48,097 bases of DNA from Candidatus Gallipaludibacter merdavium (GTDB lineage Bacteria; Bacteroidota; Bacteroidia; Bacteroidales; Paludibacteraceae), in the NCBI GenBank assembly GCA_017694875.1, contig JADIMG010000049.1, forward strand, positions 1 to 48,097. The letters run 5' to 3'. Positions 16,802 through 25,368 of this stretch are shown piece after piece. Under the pieces are notes generated by a model. It saw only the letters and a program-made list of their open reading frames with translations, was not told the origin of the DNA and searched no databases. The number at the start of each line of letters is the position of its first letter. The first letter of the stretch is position 1. Made by a program: the position numbers and the translations under genes.

Positions 16802-19435
16802 TTATAATTCTTGCCCAAGGACAAAGTGGAACTGACTGCCACTATAATCCATTGAGTCTCCAATCTTGTCAAAGCCATATGCCCAATCTATACCCAACAA
16901 TCCAAACATTGGCAAGAAAATACGCACACCCACTCCTGCAGAACGTTTCAGGTTGAAAGGATTATAGTCTTTAATCGAGCTGAAGCAATTACCCGCTTCC
17001 ACAAAAGCCAACGCCCAGATTGTAGCAGACTGCTCAAGTGTAATAGGATAGCGCAGCTCCATGGTAAACTTATTATACAAATAACCCATTTGTCTTCCCG
17101 TACGGCTATCATACGGAGTCAGCGAACCTGCTTCATAACCACGCATAGCCACATATTCAGTCGAATAGCTAGTATAGCTTGCCATACCGTCACCACCCAT
17201 ATAGTATGTTTCAAACGGAGAACGTGCATATTCATTATAGTGGCCCAAATAACCAAAGATGGCTCTAGTCATAAGTACCAACTTATTGTCTTTCGTCAAT
17301 GGTGTAAATGTTTTAGCCGTAAAACTCCATTTATGATATTCCAGGAATTTATATCGCTCAGCATCAGTCATCTTAGAATAGTCCTTTCCATTTATGAGAG
17401 AATAAGGCGGTGTTATTTTCAGACCAAGAGAGAAGGAAGAACCACGACGGGTATAAATAGGATTGTCTATAGAATTCCTACTCAAAACCAGATTAAGGCT
17501 AAGGTTGTGGGCCTGACCGTCTGTAAGCAATAGGTACGGCCAGTTTTTCATCATATAAAGCTGATAACCTAACTCACCATAGAATGTAAAGTAGTCATCG
17601 GGCCAATTCAAACGCTTACCATAACCAACAGCAGCACCTACTGTACGCAAATAAGTATCCGGGTCAACTTCTGTTGCCTGCTGGTATTGCAAATAATCAC
17701 CATAACTATTCCCGTAATAACTATTATAGCCATAAAGGCCACTGTAATAATTATACAAGTTATTGTATGATTCATAGTAACGTTTACTCATTCCTGACTG
17801 GGAAGCAAAATAAGCAGAAACCGACAAAGAATTCGGGCGTTTTCCTCCCAACCACGGTTCAAGGAATGACATGCTGACTGAGGTATAGTAGCGTCCATTC
17901 GTATGTGCGCTTATCGAGAAAGTCTGACCTTCACCTTGCGGAACAATCCGATAAGTTTTGGGCTTGAAAATATTCTGAATGGCAAAGTTGGTAAACTTAA
18001 AGCCGACACTACCGACCAAACCAGTAGCTCCCCATCCTAACTGAAATTCCACTTGGTCACTACTTTTGGTTTCCAGCTGATAGGTAATATCCACCGTACC
18101 GTCTTCTACATTCGGTTGGATATCCGGTACCAGTTTTTCCTGGTCAAAGTGCCCCATCTGTGCCAATTGGCGCAAAGAACGCATGATGTCAGACTGGCTG
18201 TATAGCTGTCCGGGCTTCGTATCCAATTCGCGTCGTATGACATGTTCATACACCCGCGTGTTACCAACAATATTAATCTCATTGATTGTTGCCGGTTTCC
18301 CTTCATAGATGCGCATTTCAAAATCGATAGAGTCCCCTACAATTTGCGTTTCTACAGGTTCAATATTGAAGAACAAATAGCCTTGATCACTATATAGTTT
18401 GCTCACAGCGTCATCATCTTCCAATAGTCTCTTGTTGAGCTCCTTCAAGTTATAGACATCTCCCTTTTTAATACCCAAAACCAAATCCAGGTATTCATAA
18501 GGATATACCGTGTTGCCAATCCAATTAATATTTCGGAAATAATATTTTGAACCCTCATCCACAGTAATATATACATCCACCTTGTTTTCCACTGGTGATT
18601 TCACCACACTGTCGGCTACGATACGTGCATCACGATAACCTATTTCATTGTATTTTTCTATCAATGCCACCTTATCCTTTTCATAATCAGCCTGAACAAA
18701 TTTCTTTGCCCTAAAGAAGTTGGTGATGTGGTTATCATTGGTCTTTTTCATCACCCAATTAATCTTATTATGCGACAAGGCTTCATTACCCGTAATATAA
18801 ATAGCATTTACACGTGTTTTCTCTTTCTTGTCCACATTGACTGTTACGAGCACAAACCCCTCACGCTCAGGGTCATTCTCCTGTTTGATTTCAACCTCAG
18901 CATTGTAAAATCCTTTTTCAGCGAAATATTTGAGTATCTTCTGCTTGGAATTATCAATCAGATTAGGAGTCAACTGATTTCCAACAATGAGTGTAAGTTT
19001 TTCTTCCAAATCTTCCCGTTCCGACTTTTTCACTCCATTATAAGTAACAGATGTGATACGCGGACGCTGCTTGAGGTTGATTTCCAGCCACACTTTGTCG
19101 CCTTCTATTTTCGTAGCCAAAATCTTGACTGAGGAAAACAGTCCTTGCTTCCAGAAACGCTTCACCGCACTTGTAACCTGTGTTCCTGGTATTTGAATTT
19201 TATCTCCAACAGCCAAACCGGAAAAACCGATCAATACAAAATCCTCATAAGAAGAAGCACCGGAAACGGTAATATCAGCTATTTCGTATGTTTTGGGTGT
19301 ACTATTAGTATAGTTAATTTCCGGAACTTTATCGCCAGTATCTTGCGCCATCATTCTTACTGGCAAGATGGCGCAAAGCATTAGCAAACCCACTCTCATC
19401 AACAGATTAACCAGCTTATTCATTCTTTTACGCAA
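16802..19435 (-). CDS. bamA: Outer membrane protein assembly factor BamA
   Basis: The essential Omp85 protein that inserts beta-barrels into the outer membrane. It has 877 residues: a signal peptide ending VRMMAQ, five POTRA repeats (about 45-440; for example ITVSGASSYED, YNGVKKSERED, YITGNEALSH, INWIGNTVYPYE, INIVGNTRVYEH), then a 16-strand barrel with the Omp85 end motifs ELRYPITLEQ and GVGVRIFLPMFGLLGIDWAYGFD. An unusual Tyr/Asn/Gly-rich insertion lies in a barrel loop at about residues 549-585. The gene lies 9 bases after uppS and upstream of the two Skp genes, a standard Bacteroidetes order that groups undecaprenyl lipid synthesis with outer membrane assembly. Confidence 0.97.
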   Translation of the reverse strand: MRKRMNKLVNLLMRVGLLMLCAILPVRMMAQDTGDKVPEINYTNSTPKTYEIADITVSGASSYEDFVLIGFSGLAVGDKIQIPGTQVTSAVKRFWKQGLFSSVKILATKIEGDKVWLEINLKQRPRITSVTYNGVKKSEREDLEEKLTLIVGNQLTPNLIDNSKQKILKYFAEKGFYNAEVEIKQENDPEREGFVLVTVNVDKKEKTRVNAIYITGNEALSHNKINWVMKKTNDNHITNFFRAKKFVQADYEKDKVALIEKYNEIGYRDARIVADSVVKSPVENKVDVYITVDEGSKYYFRNINWIGNTVYPYEYLDLVLGIKKGDVYNLKELNKRLLEDDDAVSKLYSDQGYLFFNIEPVETQIVGDSIDFEMRIYEGKPATINEINIVGNTRVYEHVIRRELDTKPGQLYSQSDIMRSLRQLAQMGHFDQEKLVPDIQPNVEDGTVDITYQLETKSSDQVEFQLGWGATGLVGSVGFKFTNFAIQNIFKPKTYRIVPQGEGQTFSISAHTNGRYYTSVSMSFLEPWLGGKRPNSLSVSAYFASQSGMSKRYYESYNNLYNYYSGLYGYNSYYGNSYGDYLQYQQATEVDPDTYLRTVGAAVGYGKRLNWPDDYFTFYGELGYQLYMMKNWPYLLLTDGQAHNLSLNLVLSRNSIDNPIYTRRGSSFSLGLKITPPYSLINGKDYSKMTDAERYKFLEYHKWSFTAKTFTPLTKDNKLVLMTRAIFGYLGHYNEYARSPFETYYMGGDGMASYTSYSTEYVAMRGYEAGSLTPYDSRTGRQMGYLYNKFTMELRYPITLEQSATIWALAFVEAGNCFSSIKDYNPFNLKRSAGVGVRIFLPMFGLLGIDWAYGFDKIGDSMDYSGSQFHFVLGQEL

Positions 19436-19444
19436 TGGATTCGT

Positions 19445-20194
19445 TTAGTTATTATCATTAATTTGTGCACTCGTCTTACCATATCTTCTTTCTCTCTGCT
19501 GGTATTGACAGATTGCTTCATAAAATTCTTTTTTCCCAAAATCCGGCCAATTTACCGCGGTGAAATACAATTCCGAATAAGCCAGTTGCCACAACAGGAA
19601 ATTACTGATACGCATTTCGCCACTGGTTCTAATGAGTAAATCAGGATCTGGCATGCCTGCTGTAGCCAACCATCCTTCAATGGTTGATTCCGTAACATCA
19701 TCAGCATTGATTAGTCCCTTTTGGGCCATTTCAATTGCTTTTTTGAATGCCTCCGTCAGCTCCCAGCGGGCAGAATAGCTGATTGCCAGCACCAGATTCA
19801 AGCCATCGTTCTGAGCTGTTTCAGCAATGCACCGGCAAAATTTCTCGCGTGTTATCTCCGGCAAGCGTTGCATATCCCCGATAGCCCTCAGCCTCACATT
19901 ATTTTTTTTCAACGTAGGTGTTTCTTTTTCCAAGGTATCTACCAACAGAGTCATGAGTGCATCGACTTCTTCCTGGGGTCTATTCCAATTTTCCGTAGAA
20001 AAGGCATACAATGTAATGTATTGGATACCCAATTCTGCGGCAGCCTCCGTCACATTTCTCACCGCCTGGACACCACTTCTATGGCCTAGAATGCGCTGTA
20101 AACCCTTCTTTTGGGCCCAACGCCCATTTCCATCCATTATAATGGCGATGTGCTTTGGCAATCGTGCCATATCAATTTGATCTATTGTAGCCAT
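19445..20194 (-). CDS. uppS: Undecaprenyl diphosphate synthase (isoprenyl transferase)
   Basis: A cis-prenyltransferase that makes the C55 lipid carrier for peptidoglycan and surface glycans from FPP and IPP. The 249-residue protein shows the family motifs in order: HIAIIMDGNGRWAQ with the catalytic Asp, GHRSG, TLYAFSTENWNRP, ISYSARWE, and PDPDLLIRTSGEMRISNFL ending ELYFT..WPDF. The start was set at ATG 20194, which leaves 10 bases after the upstream stop. An in-frame GTG at 20215 would overlap the previous gene. It lies upstream of bamA in the same operon. Confidence 0.96.
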   Translation of the reverse strand: MATIDQIDMARLPKHIAIIMDGNGRWAQKKGLQRILGHRSGVQAVRNVTEAAAELGIQYITLYAFSTENWNRPQEEVDALMTLLVDTLEKETPTLKKNNVRLRAIGDMQRLPEITREKFCRCIAETAQNDGLNLVLAISYSARWELTEAFKKAIEMAQKGLINADDVTESTIEGWLATAGMPDPDLLIRTSGEMRISNFLLWQLAYSELYFTAVNWPDFGKKEFYEAICQYQQRERRYGKTSAQINDNN

Positions 20195-20204
20195 ATAATC
20201 GTAA

Positions 20205-20861
20205 TCAACGTACACACATTTTACAATTCTTAGGTTCTCTCATAAAATGGAAACTGATACCGACCGTCAAAGTTGATACCAAATCATTTTTCAAGAAATT
20301 TATCCCATTCAATCCGTAAGTATTATCTAATATATCATACCCCTCGACATTGTCACAGAAAAAAAGCTGTTGTTGCCATTCCACCATCAATCCCCACCGA
20401 GGAGTCATCTGCCATTTGAAGCCCAAGCCGAAAGGCAAATAAGGCCCAAAGTGTTGACCTTTTCCATGCAAAGCCACTCCTATCCCGGCAAACAAATAAG
20501 GCGAATAATTATGGGAAAATCGTTCATATCCCCCCAATTTCATATTGAAGAAATTATATTCAGCCACCACGTCCACCTGTCCCAACATTGACTTATCCCA
20601 TGCATCATTGACTTTAAAAAGGACATTGGAATATTGCCCTTTTGCCGTCAATGCCCATCTCGAAGTGAACTTATAGCGAAACATAAGCCCATAAGCAGGT
20701 TGTACGTTTCCGAAAACAAAAGAATTTGCATCTCCAATATAATATGACAACCCACCTATCGGTCCTATCTCACAAAGATAATTGCTAGCAGCAGAGATTT
20801 TCCATCCACCCAAAACCAGCAAAACAGCAATTATACCATATCGTTGCAGCTTCAACTTCAT
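20205..20861 (-). CDS. DUF6089-type outer membrane beta-barrel protein
   Basis: A 218-residue exported protein. After a hydrophobic leader (to about residue 26) the sequence CEIGPIGGLSYYIGDAN and the following alternating aromatic strands (SRWALTAKGQYSNVLF, YSPYLFAGIGVALHGKG, RWGLMVEWQQQLFFCDNVEGYDIL, TLTVGISFHFMR) look like a small eight-stranded barrel. I recognise this as the DUF6089 family, which sits directly upstream of uppS-bamA in many Bacteroidetes. The function is unknown; linkage suggests an envelope assembly role. It is the first gene of the cluster, with a plausible promoter about 95 bases upstream of the ATG. Confidence 0.85.
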   Translation of the reverse strand: MKLKLQRYGIIAVLLVLGGWKISAASNYLCEIGPIGGLSYYIGDANSFVFGNVQPAYGLMFRYKFTSRWALTAKGQYSNVLFKVNDAWDKSMLGQVDVVAEYNFFNMKLGGYERFSHNYSPYLFAGIGVALHGKGQHFGPYLPFGLGFKWQMTPRWGLMVEWQQQLFFCDNVEGYDILDNTYGLNGINFLKNDLVSTLTVGISFHFMREPKNCKMCVR

Positions 20862-20954
20862 ACCTTAAACTTGTCAAATCCTACGCAATAGAGCCTATGA
20901 AGATACAACGTTTTTTTGCTTGAAAAATTTTATTCGCATCCATAAAAAACATGG

Positions 20955-20988
20955 CAAAGGTAGAGAATATTCCCTAAGTAGATATCAA
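20955..20988 (-). promoter_or_regulatory. Candidate promoter of the DUF6089-uppS-bamA-ompH cluster
   Basis: TACCTTTG on the minus strand (20955-20962) matches the -7 consensus. The nearest TTG (20986-20988) lies 23 bases upstream, slightly too far. The rest of the gap up to 21,152 holds nothing I recognise. Confidence 0.5.
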
Positions 20989-21152
20989 TTAGCATGGTTC
21001 TGCGTTTATTATTTAACAAAAAATAGGTATGAAGAATCATAAATCCGACAGTTCGTTAGTTGTTGTCCAAGCCTATACTTTCATTCTGATTTTCACACAT
21101 CCACACTACAGCGAGCCAACAACATCCCCAAACAACCCCACACAAGCACCCA

Positions 21153-21998
21153 CTAGAATCTTTTTCCCGGTGTCAAAGCTGTTTTTACTGGAGCTGGCGC
21201 AACTTTCACATTATAATCAACAGGAGCTGGGAATGCATCTTGCGACGCATTGAGCATGAAACTTCTAAAGACATCTTGAAGCAGTCTGCCGACATCAAAC
21301 CCCATCTTTTGCCCGTTTACATTGACATAGGGCATTACTATAGGCTGCGTTGTCCATTGAGCTGTAAAAGGATCCAAATAACGTTTCACTCCCAAATCAA
21401 CCCCTACATATTCGTTTGAAAAAGACACGGCCCCACCAAAATTACTATATCCCAAATAAGGCATCAATGCCGGCGAATAAAAATTATAAGAAGGCATATA
21501 ACTACCAAACACATAAGCCGAAATATTGTCATTGAAAGAATAAGACAAGAAGCCAGAAACAGAAAAGCGATTGCCCATGCCTGCATCAAAAGCATATTTT
21601 GCGGCTGTAAGCGACACATCCAATCTCCATTTGTCATTCAGGTATGACCAGCCAACCAAGGCGCTCCGCATCGCTCCCATACCCACGTAATTATCATAAG
21701 CACTCATTCCATATATTTGCCAATTATCAGCCACTTGCTTTACCTCACCATAACTAAAATCATTCTTTTGAAAGACACTATTTCCTTCGTTCCAAACATT
21801 ATCTAACATAATATTTGACCACTGATTAGATAAATCAATATATTCATTTATGCCAGCAACCGCATATTGCATAGAAAGTTGACTATAGTGAAAATAGGAA
21901 TTTGTTTGACTTTTCACCATAGAGTAAGAATCCATTGTCTGAGCTGATGTGGCAACAGAGGTAGCTACTAGAAAAACAGAAACAAGCAAAGTACGCAT
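21153..21998 (-). CDS. Secreted beta-barrel-like protein, function unknown
   Basis: A 281-residue protein with a clear signal peptide (MRTLLVSVFLVATSVATSAQ), starting at ATG 21998; the open frame upstream to 22037 would put 13 residues before the leader. I do not recognise the family. From about residue 100 on, glycine/aromatic alternation (VGMGAMRSALVGWSY, GNRFSVSGFLSYSFNDNISAYVFGSYMP, FGGAVSFSNEYVGVDLGVKRYL) suggests a small outer membrane barrel. A conserved-looking YVNVNGQKMGFDVGRLL segment precedes a Pro/Ala-rich tail. It begins 75 bases downstream of the SusR-type regulator gene on the same strand and could be co-transcribed with it, but no functional link is evident. Confidence 0.7.
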   Translation of the reverse strand: MRTLLVSVFLVATSVATSAQTMDSYSMVKSQTNSYFHYSQLSMQYAVAGINEYIDLSNQWSNIMLDNVWNEGNSVFQKNDFSYGEVKQVADNWQIYGMSAYDNYVGMGAMRSALVGWSYLNDKWRLDVSLTAAKYAFDAGMGNRFSVSGFLSYSFNDNISAYVFGSYMPSYNFYSPALMPYLGYSNFGGAVSFSNEYVGVDLGVKRYLDPFTAQWTTQPIVMPYVNVNGQKMGFDVGRLLQDVFRSFMLNASQDAFPAPVDYNVKVAPAPVKTALTPGKRF

Positions 21999-22073
21999 AT
22001 ATCTGATTTTCAAAGAAACGCACAAAAAACATACCACACACCTAATTACATTCCTCTCTCACAAGACCATACC

Positions 22074-23663
22074 TTATATCGCCATCACACGCCGCTCAAA
22101 TTCTTCCCGTGAGCAAGCTGCTGCATTACGCATTTTGGTACGATAATTATAAATAGTAGTTACCGAATAGCGCAAGAATTGTGCAATTTTAGCACTATCC
22201 GTTATACCTAAACGCACCAATGCATAAATACGCAATTCAGGAGAAAGCAGCTCACCTTTCGGGTAAATGCGAGACTCCGGTAGCAATAGCTCATTAAATT
22301 TCTGCACGAAATCAGGATAAAGTCGCAAAAAAGACTCATCAAAATTAGAATAAAAGAGTTTTAATTCTCGATTAATAAAATCAGAAGACTTGATATTTTT
22401 CAATAATTCCTGCTCTTTGCCTTGAGTAGCCAAACGATTTAATGAACGCCGATAATCATCCATCTTCTCTATATATAATGAACACTGATTCATATAACGG
22501 CTTATATATTCTTCTTTGATATGATTACTCTCCGCAAGCGTAATATTTGCATATTTCAATTCTCCATTTGCCAACTTCAACTTCTTTCTTATGGCGGACA
22601 ATTTCCTGTTTTGATAAATAACAAACGCAAAAGTAATCAGCAGTATCACCAATAAGGCAGATACAGAATAAGTAAAACGCATAGACGTCTCTCTTTGCTT
22701 ATTCAACTGATGCTGATAGGCATTTTCAATAATAGAATATAATGGCAACAATTCCATTGTACGCACACGGGCATTCCCTAAATAAGCATCTTCAGTAGAA
22801 CATTTTATATAATTATGGGCACGCTCCAAATCACCATCACGAAACAAGAGTTCTGCTAGTTTTCTCAATGCAGTATATTCACGTACTGCGGAACGCAAAT
22901 CACACTGTGCAGACAAGGCATAATAGGTTTTAGCCAATGTCCATTGTTCTGTTTGAGCATAAATCTCTGCCATACTATAATAAACAATGGCCATTTCTCG
23001 CTCTTGCACATCATTTTCTTCACAATAATTTTCCAACAAATTGAGCGCCTCAATATAGAAATGATTATAAATATACTGATCTATTTTAACAATTACATAT
23101 GTAAACGAAGTTTCATCATTAACAGACATGATAGAATCTCTATAAGAATCAACTAATTGCAAATAACGCGCTGAATAATTCCCATCATAAGAATAATCTG
23201 CCAACAGAGCATAATAAGTTCTATTCAAATGATAATAATATGGTTTCAAATAATCCGGCAAGCTTTTTTTTTCTGTTTTCCTCAACATATCGCCCGCCTC
23301 CTTATACATTCCCACAAGATATAGGCATTCAACCATATCCAAACTGGCATGAATTCTCCATTCTTCATTTTCCATATTATTTGCCATATCCAAACGCTGA
23401 CGGACACATGCCATTTGTGCGCTCACATTATAACTCCTATTAGCTTCAACCAATTTTCCTAAAAGCGAAAATCGCTGTTCAGGATTATTTATTTGAGCCA
23501 ATTGCTTTTGTAAAGCATCAATCTCCATTTCTTTAGTCTGAGCATAAATTTTCCGATGTGAAATGACTTGATCCAGAGAATCCAAAGCCTCTGTTAAGGA
23601 TGGTATTTCAGCTGACAGAGAGAAAGCAAAGAAAAAGAGAAACAGGCAAAAAACATTTTTCAT
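22074..23663 (-). CDS. SusR-type membrane-spanning transcriptional regulator (DUF6377)
   Basis: A 529-residue regulator of the SusR class, which activates sus-type polysaccharide loci on sensing oligosaccharide. The start at ATG 23663 gives a signal sequence (MKNVFCLFLFFFAFSLSAE). The periplasmic part (about 20-325) consists of TPR-like helices (EMAIVYYSMAEIYAQTEQWTLAKTY pattern). One transmembrane helix lies at about 328-350, followed by a cytoplasmic coiled coil. The C-terminal DUF6377 region ends in a helix-turn-helix (LRIYALVRLGITDSAKIAQFLRYS...). It has no histidine kinase or receiver domain, so it is not a hybrid two-component sensor. It is divergent from, and presumably controls, the alpha-glucan locus to its right. 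In Bacteroides thetaiotaomicron, regulators of this class control starch (SusR) and, as I recall, a dextran locus. Confidence 0.92.
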   Translation of the reverse strand: MKNVFCLFLFFFAFSLSAEIPSLTEALDSLDQVISHRKIYAQTKEMEIDALQKQLAQINNPEQRFSLLGKLVEANRSYNVSAQMACVRQRLDMANNMENEEWRIHASLDMVECLYLVGMYKEAGDMLRKTEKKSLPDYLKPYYYHLNRTYYALLADYSYDGNYSARYLQLVDSYRDSIMSVNDETSFTYVIVKIDQYIYNHFYIEALNLLENYCEENDVQEREMAIVYYSMAEIYAQTEQWTLAKTYYALSAQCDLRSAVREYTALRKLAELLFRDGDLERAHNYIKCSTEDAYLGNARVRTMELLPLYSIIENAYQHQLNKQRETSMRFTYSVSALLVILLITFAFVIYQNRKLSAIRKKLKLANGELKYANITLAESNHIKEEYISRYMNQCSLYIEKMDDYRRSLNRLATQGKEQELLKNIKSSDFINRELKLFYSNFDESFLRLYPDFVQKFNELLLPESRIYPKGELLSPELRIYALVRLGITDSAKIAQFLRYSVTTIYNYRTKMRNAAACSREEFERRVMAI

Positions 23664-23701
23664 ATCATATAATTTAAAAATAGCAAAAACAAATACCTCC
23701 A

Positions 23702-23733
23702 CAAAAATAGAAATAAGAAATTAATTCGCCAAA
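23702..23733 (-). promoter_or_regulatory. Promoter of the SusR-type regulator gene
   Basis: A full consensus match on the minus strand: TTTG (23730-23733), 20-base spacer, TATTTTTG (23702-23709). The leader to ATG 23663 would be about 30 bases. Confidence 0.78.
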
Positions 23734-23746
23734 AATACACCTCATA

Positions 23747-23824
23747 ACAACTACTTTAACAGGCACAAACAAAAACATTAAATAGCTATAATACAGTATT
23801 CTAATATAAACATACAACTACTTT
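23747..23824 (+). promoter_or_regulatory. Direct repeat, candidate regulator-binding site
   Basis: The 11-mer acaactacttt occurs at 23747-23757 and again at 23814-23824, in similar flanks (ata before, taac after). Starts are 67 bases apart. The second copy ends 14 bases before the -33 element of the plus-strand promoter, where an activator would be expected to bind. Assignment to the SusR-type protein is inference. Confidence 0.4.
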
Positions 23825-23837
23825 TTAACTACATCGT

Positions 23838-23869
23838 ATTGTTTTTAAATTTAGTCCGTTCTACTTTTG
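23838..23869 (+). promoter_or_regulatory. Promoter of the alpha-glucan utilisation operon
   Basis: TTG (23839-23841) followed by 20 bases and TACTTTTG (23862-23869), matching the Bacteroidetes consensus. The transcript would begin near 23876 with a leader of about 58 bases. The incomplete -33 element fits a promoter that needs an activator. Confidence 0.72.
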
Positions 23870-23933
23870 CAACGTCCAAATGATTGACATAGACAACACT
23901 TAAAATCAACAAACTATCTAATTCCATTTTATT

Positions 23934-25286
23934 ATGAGAAACAAATTATTCATTTTAACTTTAGCAATCATTACTTGCATTTCTGTTGTATTAGCTGACA
24001 ATTATCCTGCTCGTATGTATTTAATTGGTGATGGTGCACCACAAAACAATTGGGATTTAACAGCAATTACTTCCATGGTCACCACCTCTCCAGGAGTATA
24101 TACATGGACAGGAGAACTGAAAGACGGTCGAATGAAATTCATTCCATATCCATCGTATGAACCCAGTTATGGCCCTACCGCTGCCGATACAATAGAAACA
24201 GGAAAATCAGAATTAGCACAAAACATTGTTGCAGGCGAAAGTTATGACATGGAACTGCGTGTAGATAATACAATGCCAGACAAATCATGCAACATAACTG
24301 CCGGGCGTTATAAATTAACATTGGATATAACTGGCGATACTCCACGTCTAACTGTAGAAGACGGAACCGCATTGGCTGATAATCCAACAGCCCCTATTGC
24401 AAATCCAGGATATCTATATCCCATTGGAGATGCAACGGAAGCAGGTTGGGATCTTAACAAGACGGCTCCTATAGCTGAAACTGAATTTAACTCGGGAATA
24501 TATACCACATTAATCAAGCTGAAAAGCGGTGAATTGAAATTCCTTCTTCGTAACGCTTACGAAAGAATGTATGGAGCGACCATTGCAGACCAACCGGTAA
24601 ATGAAATGGGAGAATATACAGTTGCATACTCGGATGGCACTCCAGACAACAAGTTTAGGATTAATTACCCAAGTACTGTAAATTACAAGCTCACAATCAA
24701 TCTGAACACAAATACAATGACCATTTACCCGGAAAAAATCTATATCATTGGTCCTGCAATGACAGGCATTGAGAATGATTGGAACTTTTTCGAGGACAAG
24801 ACCATGCACTCAACAGAAACAGATGGTGTATATAGCTGGACAGGCGAATTATACAATGGTCAAATGAAATTTTTCACAAGCAATGATTTCGGTTCCATCG
24901 CATATGGAGCAACAACTGCCGATGTTCCTCTTGCAGAAGGGACATTAGATATCAAACGGATTGCCGGTAGCGATGACGACTACAAATTCCTCGTTAACGC
25001 AGGTACATATACACTGACGCTCAATCTGTCCAACTCAAAATTAGACGTAACAAGCAATGCCACAGCAACAAACTTTACGGAAACCAACGGTCTAAATTGG
25101 TATATTTACGACAACTATATTACCTGTGACGGTGCTACACACATGGAACTATACGACCTGAATGGAGCAAAAATCGCTTCATCCAACAACCATGAAATCA
25201 ATATCAACAATCTTCCCGGCAGCATATATATTCTTGCCATTTACAATGGGGATATTCGTGAAATGCATAAGATTGTAGTTCGTTAA
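23934..25286 (+). CDS. SusF-like triple-module glycan-binding protein with T9SS sorting domain
   Basis: A 450-residue secreted protein: a signal peptide (about 1-21), then three tandem SusE/SusF-type starch-binding modules, starting near residues 27 (MYLIGDGAPQNNWD), 158 (YLYPIGDATEAGWD) and 267 (IYIIGPAMTG...NDWN). Each contains a YTWTGEL/GxMKF-like strand pair. The C-terminus (about 385-450: MELYDLNGAKIAS... LPGSIYILAIYNGD... KIVVR) is a T9SS sorting domain. Classical SusE/F proteins are lipoproteins; this one has no lipobox (leader ends VVLADNY) and should reach the surface by type IX secretion. It is the promoter-proximal gene, ahead of susC, which is unusual. A role in binding alpha-glucan outside the cell is inferred. 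Confidence 0.85.
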   Translation: MRNKLFILTLAIITCISVVLADNYPARMYLIGDGAPQNNWDLTAITSMVTTSPGVYTWTGELKDGRMKFIPYPSYEPSYGPTAADTIETGKSELAQNIVAGESYDMELRVDNTMPDKSCNITAGRYKLTLDITGDTPRLTVEDGTALADNPTAPIANPGYLYPIGDATEAGWDLNKTAPIAETEFNSGIYTTLIKLKSGELKFLLRNAYERMYGATIADQPVNEMGEYTVAYSDGTPDNKFRINYPSTVNYKLTINLNTNTMTIYPEKIYIIGPAMTGIENDWNFFEDKTMHSTETDGVYSWTGELYNGQMKFFTSNDFGSIAYGATTADVPLAEGTLDIKRIAGSDDDYKFLVNAGTYTLTLNLSNSKLDVTSNATATNFTETNGLNWYIYDNYITCDGATHMELYDLNGAKIASSNNHEININNLPGSIYILAIYNGDIREMHKIVVR

Positions 25287-25297
25287 TTGTCACTCAC

Positions 25298-25332
25298 AAA
25301 GGGCTGGTCAATTGTTGTATGACCAGTCCTTT
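25298..25332 (+). other. Intercistronic hairpin between the SusF-like gene and the susC homologue
   Basis: A 13-bp stem (25298-25310 with 25320-25332, one G-T wobble) and 9-base loop, placed 12 bases after the first gene's stop and 36 bases before the susC-like ATG. The downstream sequence is A/T-alternating, not a clean T-tract. It could be a leaky terminator or an mRNA-processing/stability element that lets the first gene be expressed above the rest. Confidence 0.6.
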
Positions 25333-25368
25333 ATATATCTAAAACCAGAACACAAACATCCATTAATA

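Noticed and set aside
17680-17790. Tyr-rich segment of BamA as a frameshift or assembly error
   Set aside because: The frame is continuous with normal barrel sequence on both sides, and the codons for Tyr are mixed; it reads as a genuine in-frame insertion.
21029-21253. Plus-strand open frame of 74 codons opposite the end of the barrel-like gene
   Set aside because: It overlaps a well-supported minus-strand gene, has no recognisable protein features, and its first part is in Pro/Thr-rich low-complexity sequence.
22074-23663. Regulator as a hybrid two-component sensor
   Set aside because: No histidine kinase, receiver or AraC domain is visible; TPR-like helices, a single membrane helix and a C-terminal DUF6377/HTH fit the SusR class.
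25312-25368. Nineteen-codon N-terminal extension of the susC-like gene
   Set aside because: It would start inside the 25298-25332 hairpin and put charged residues before a good signal peptide; the ATG at 25369 is preferred.
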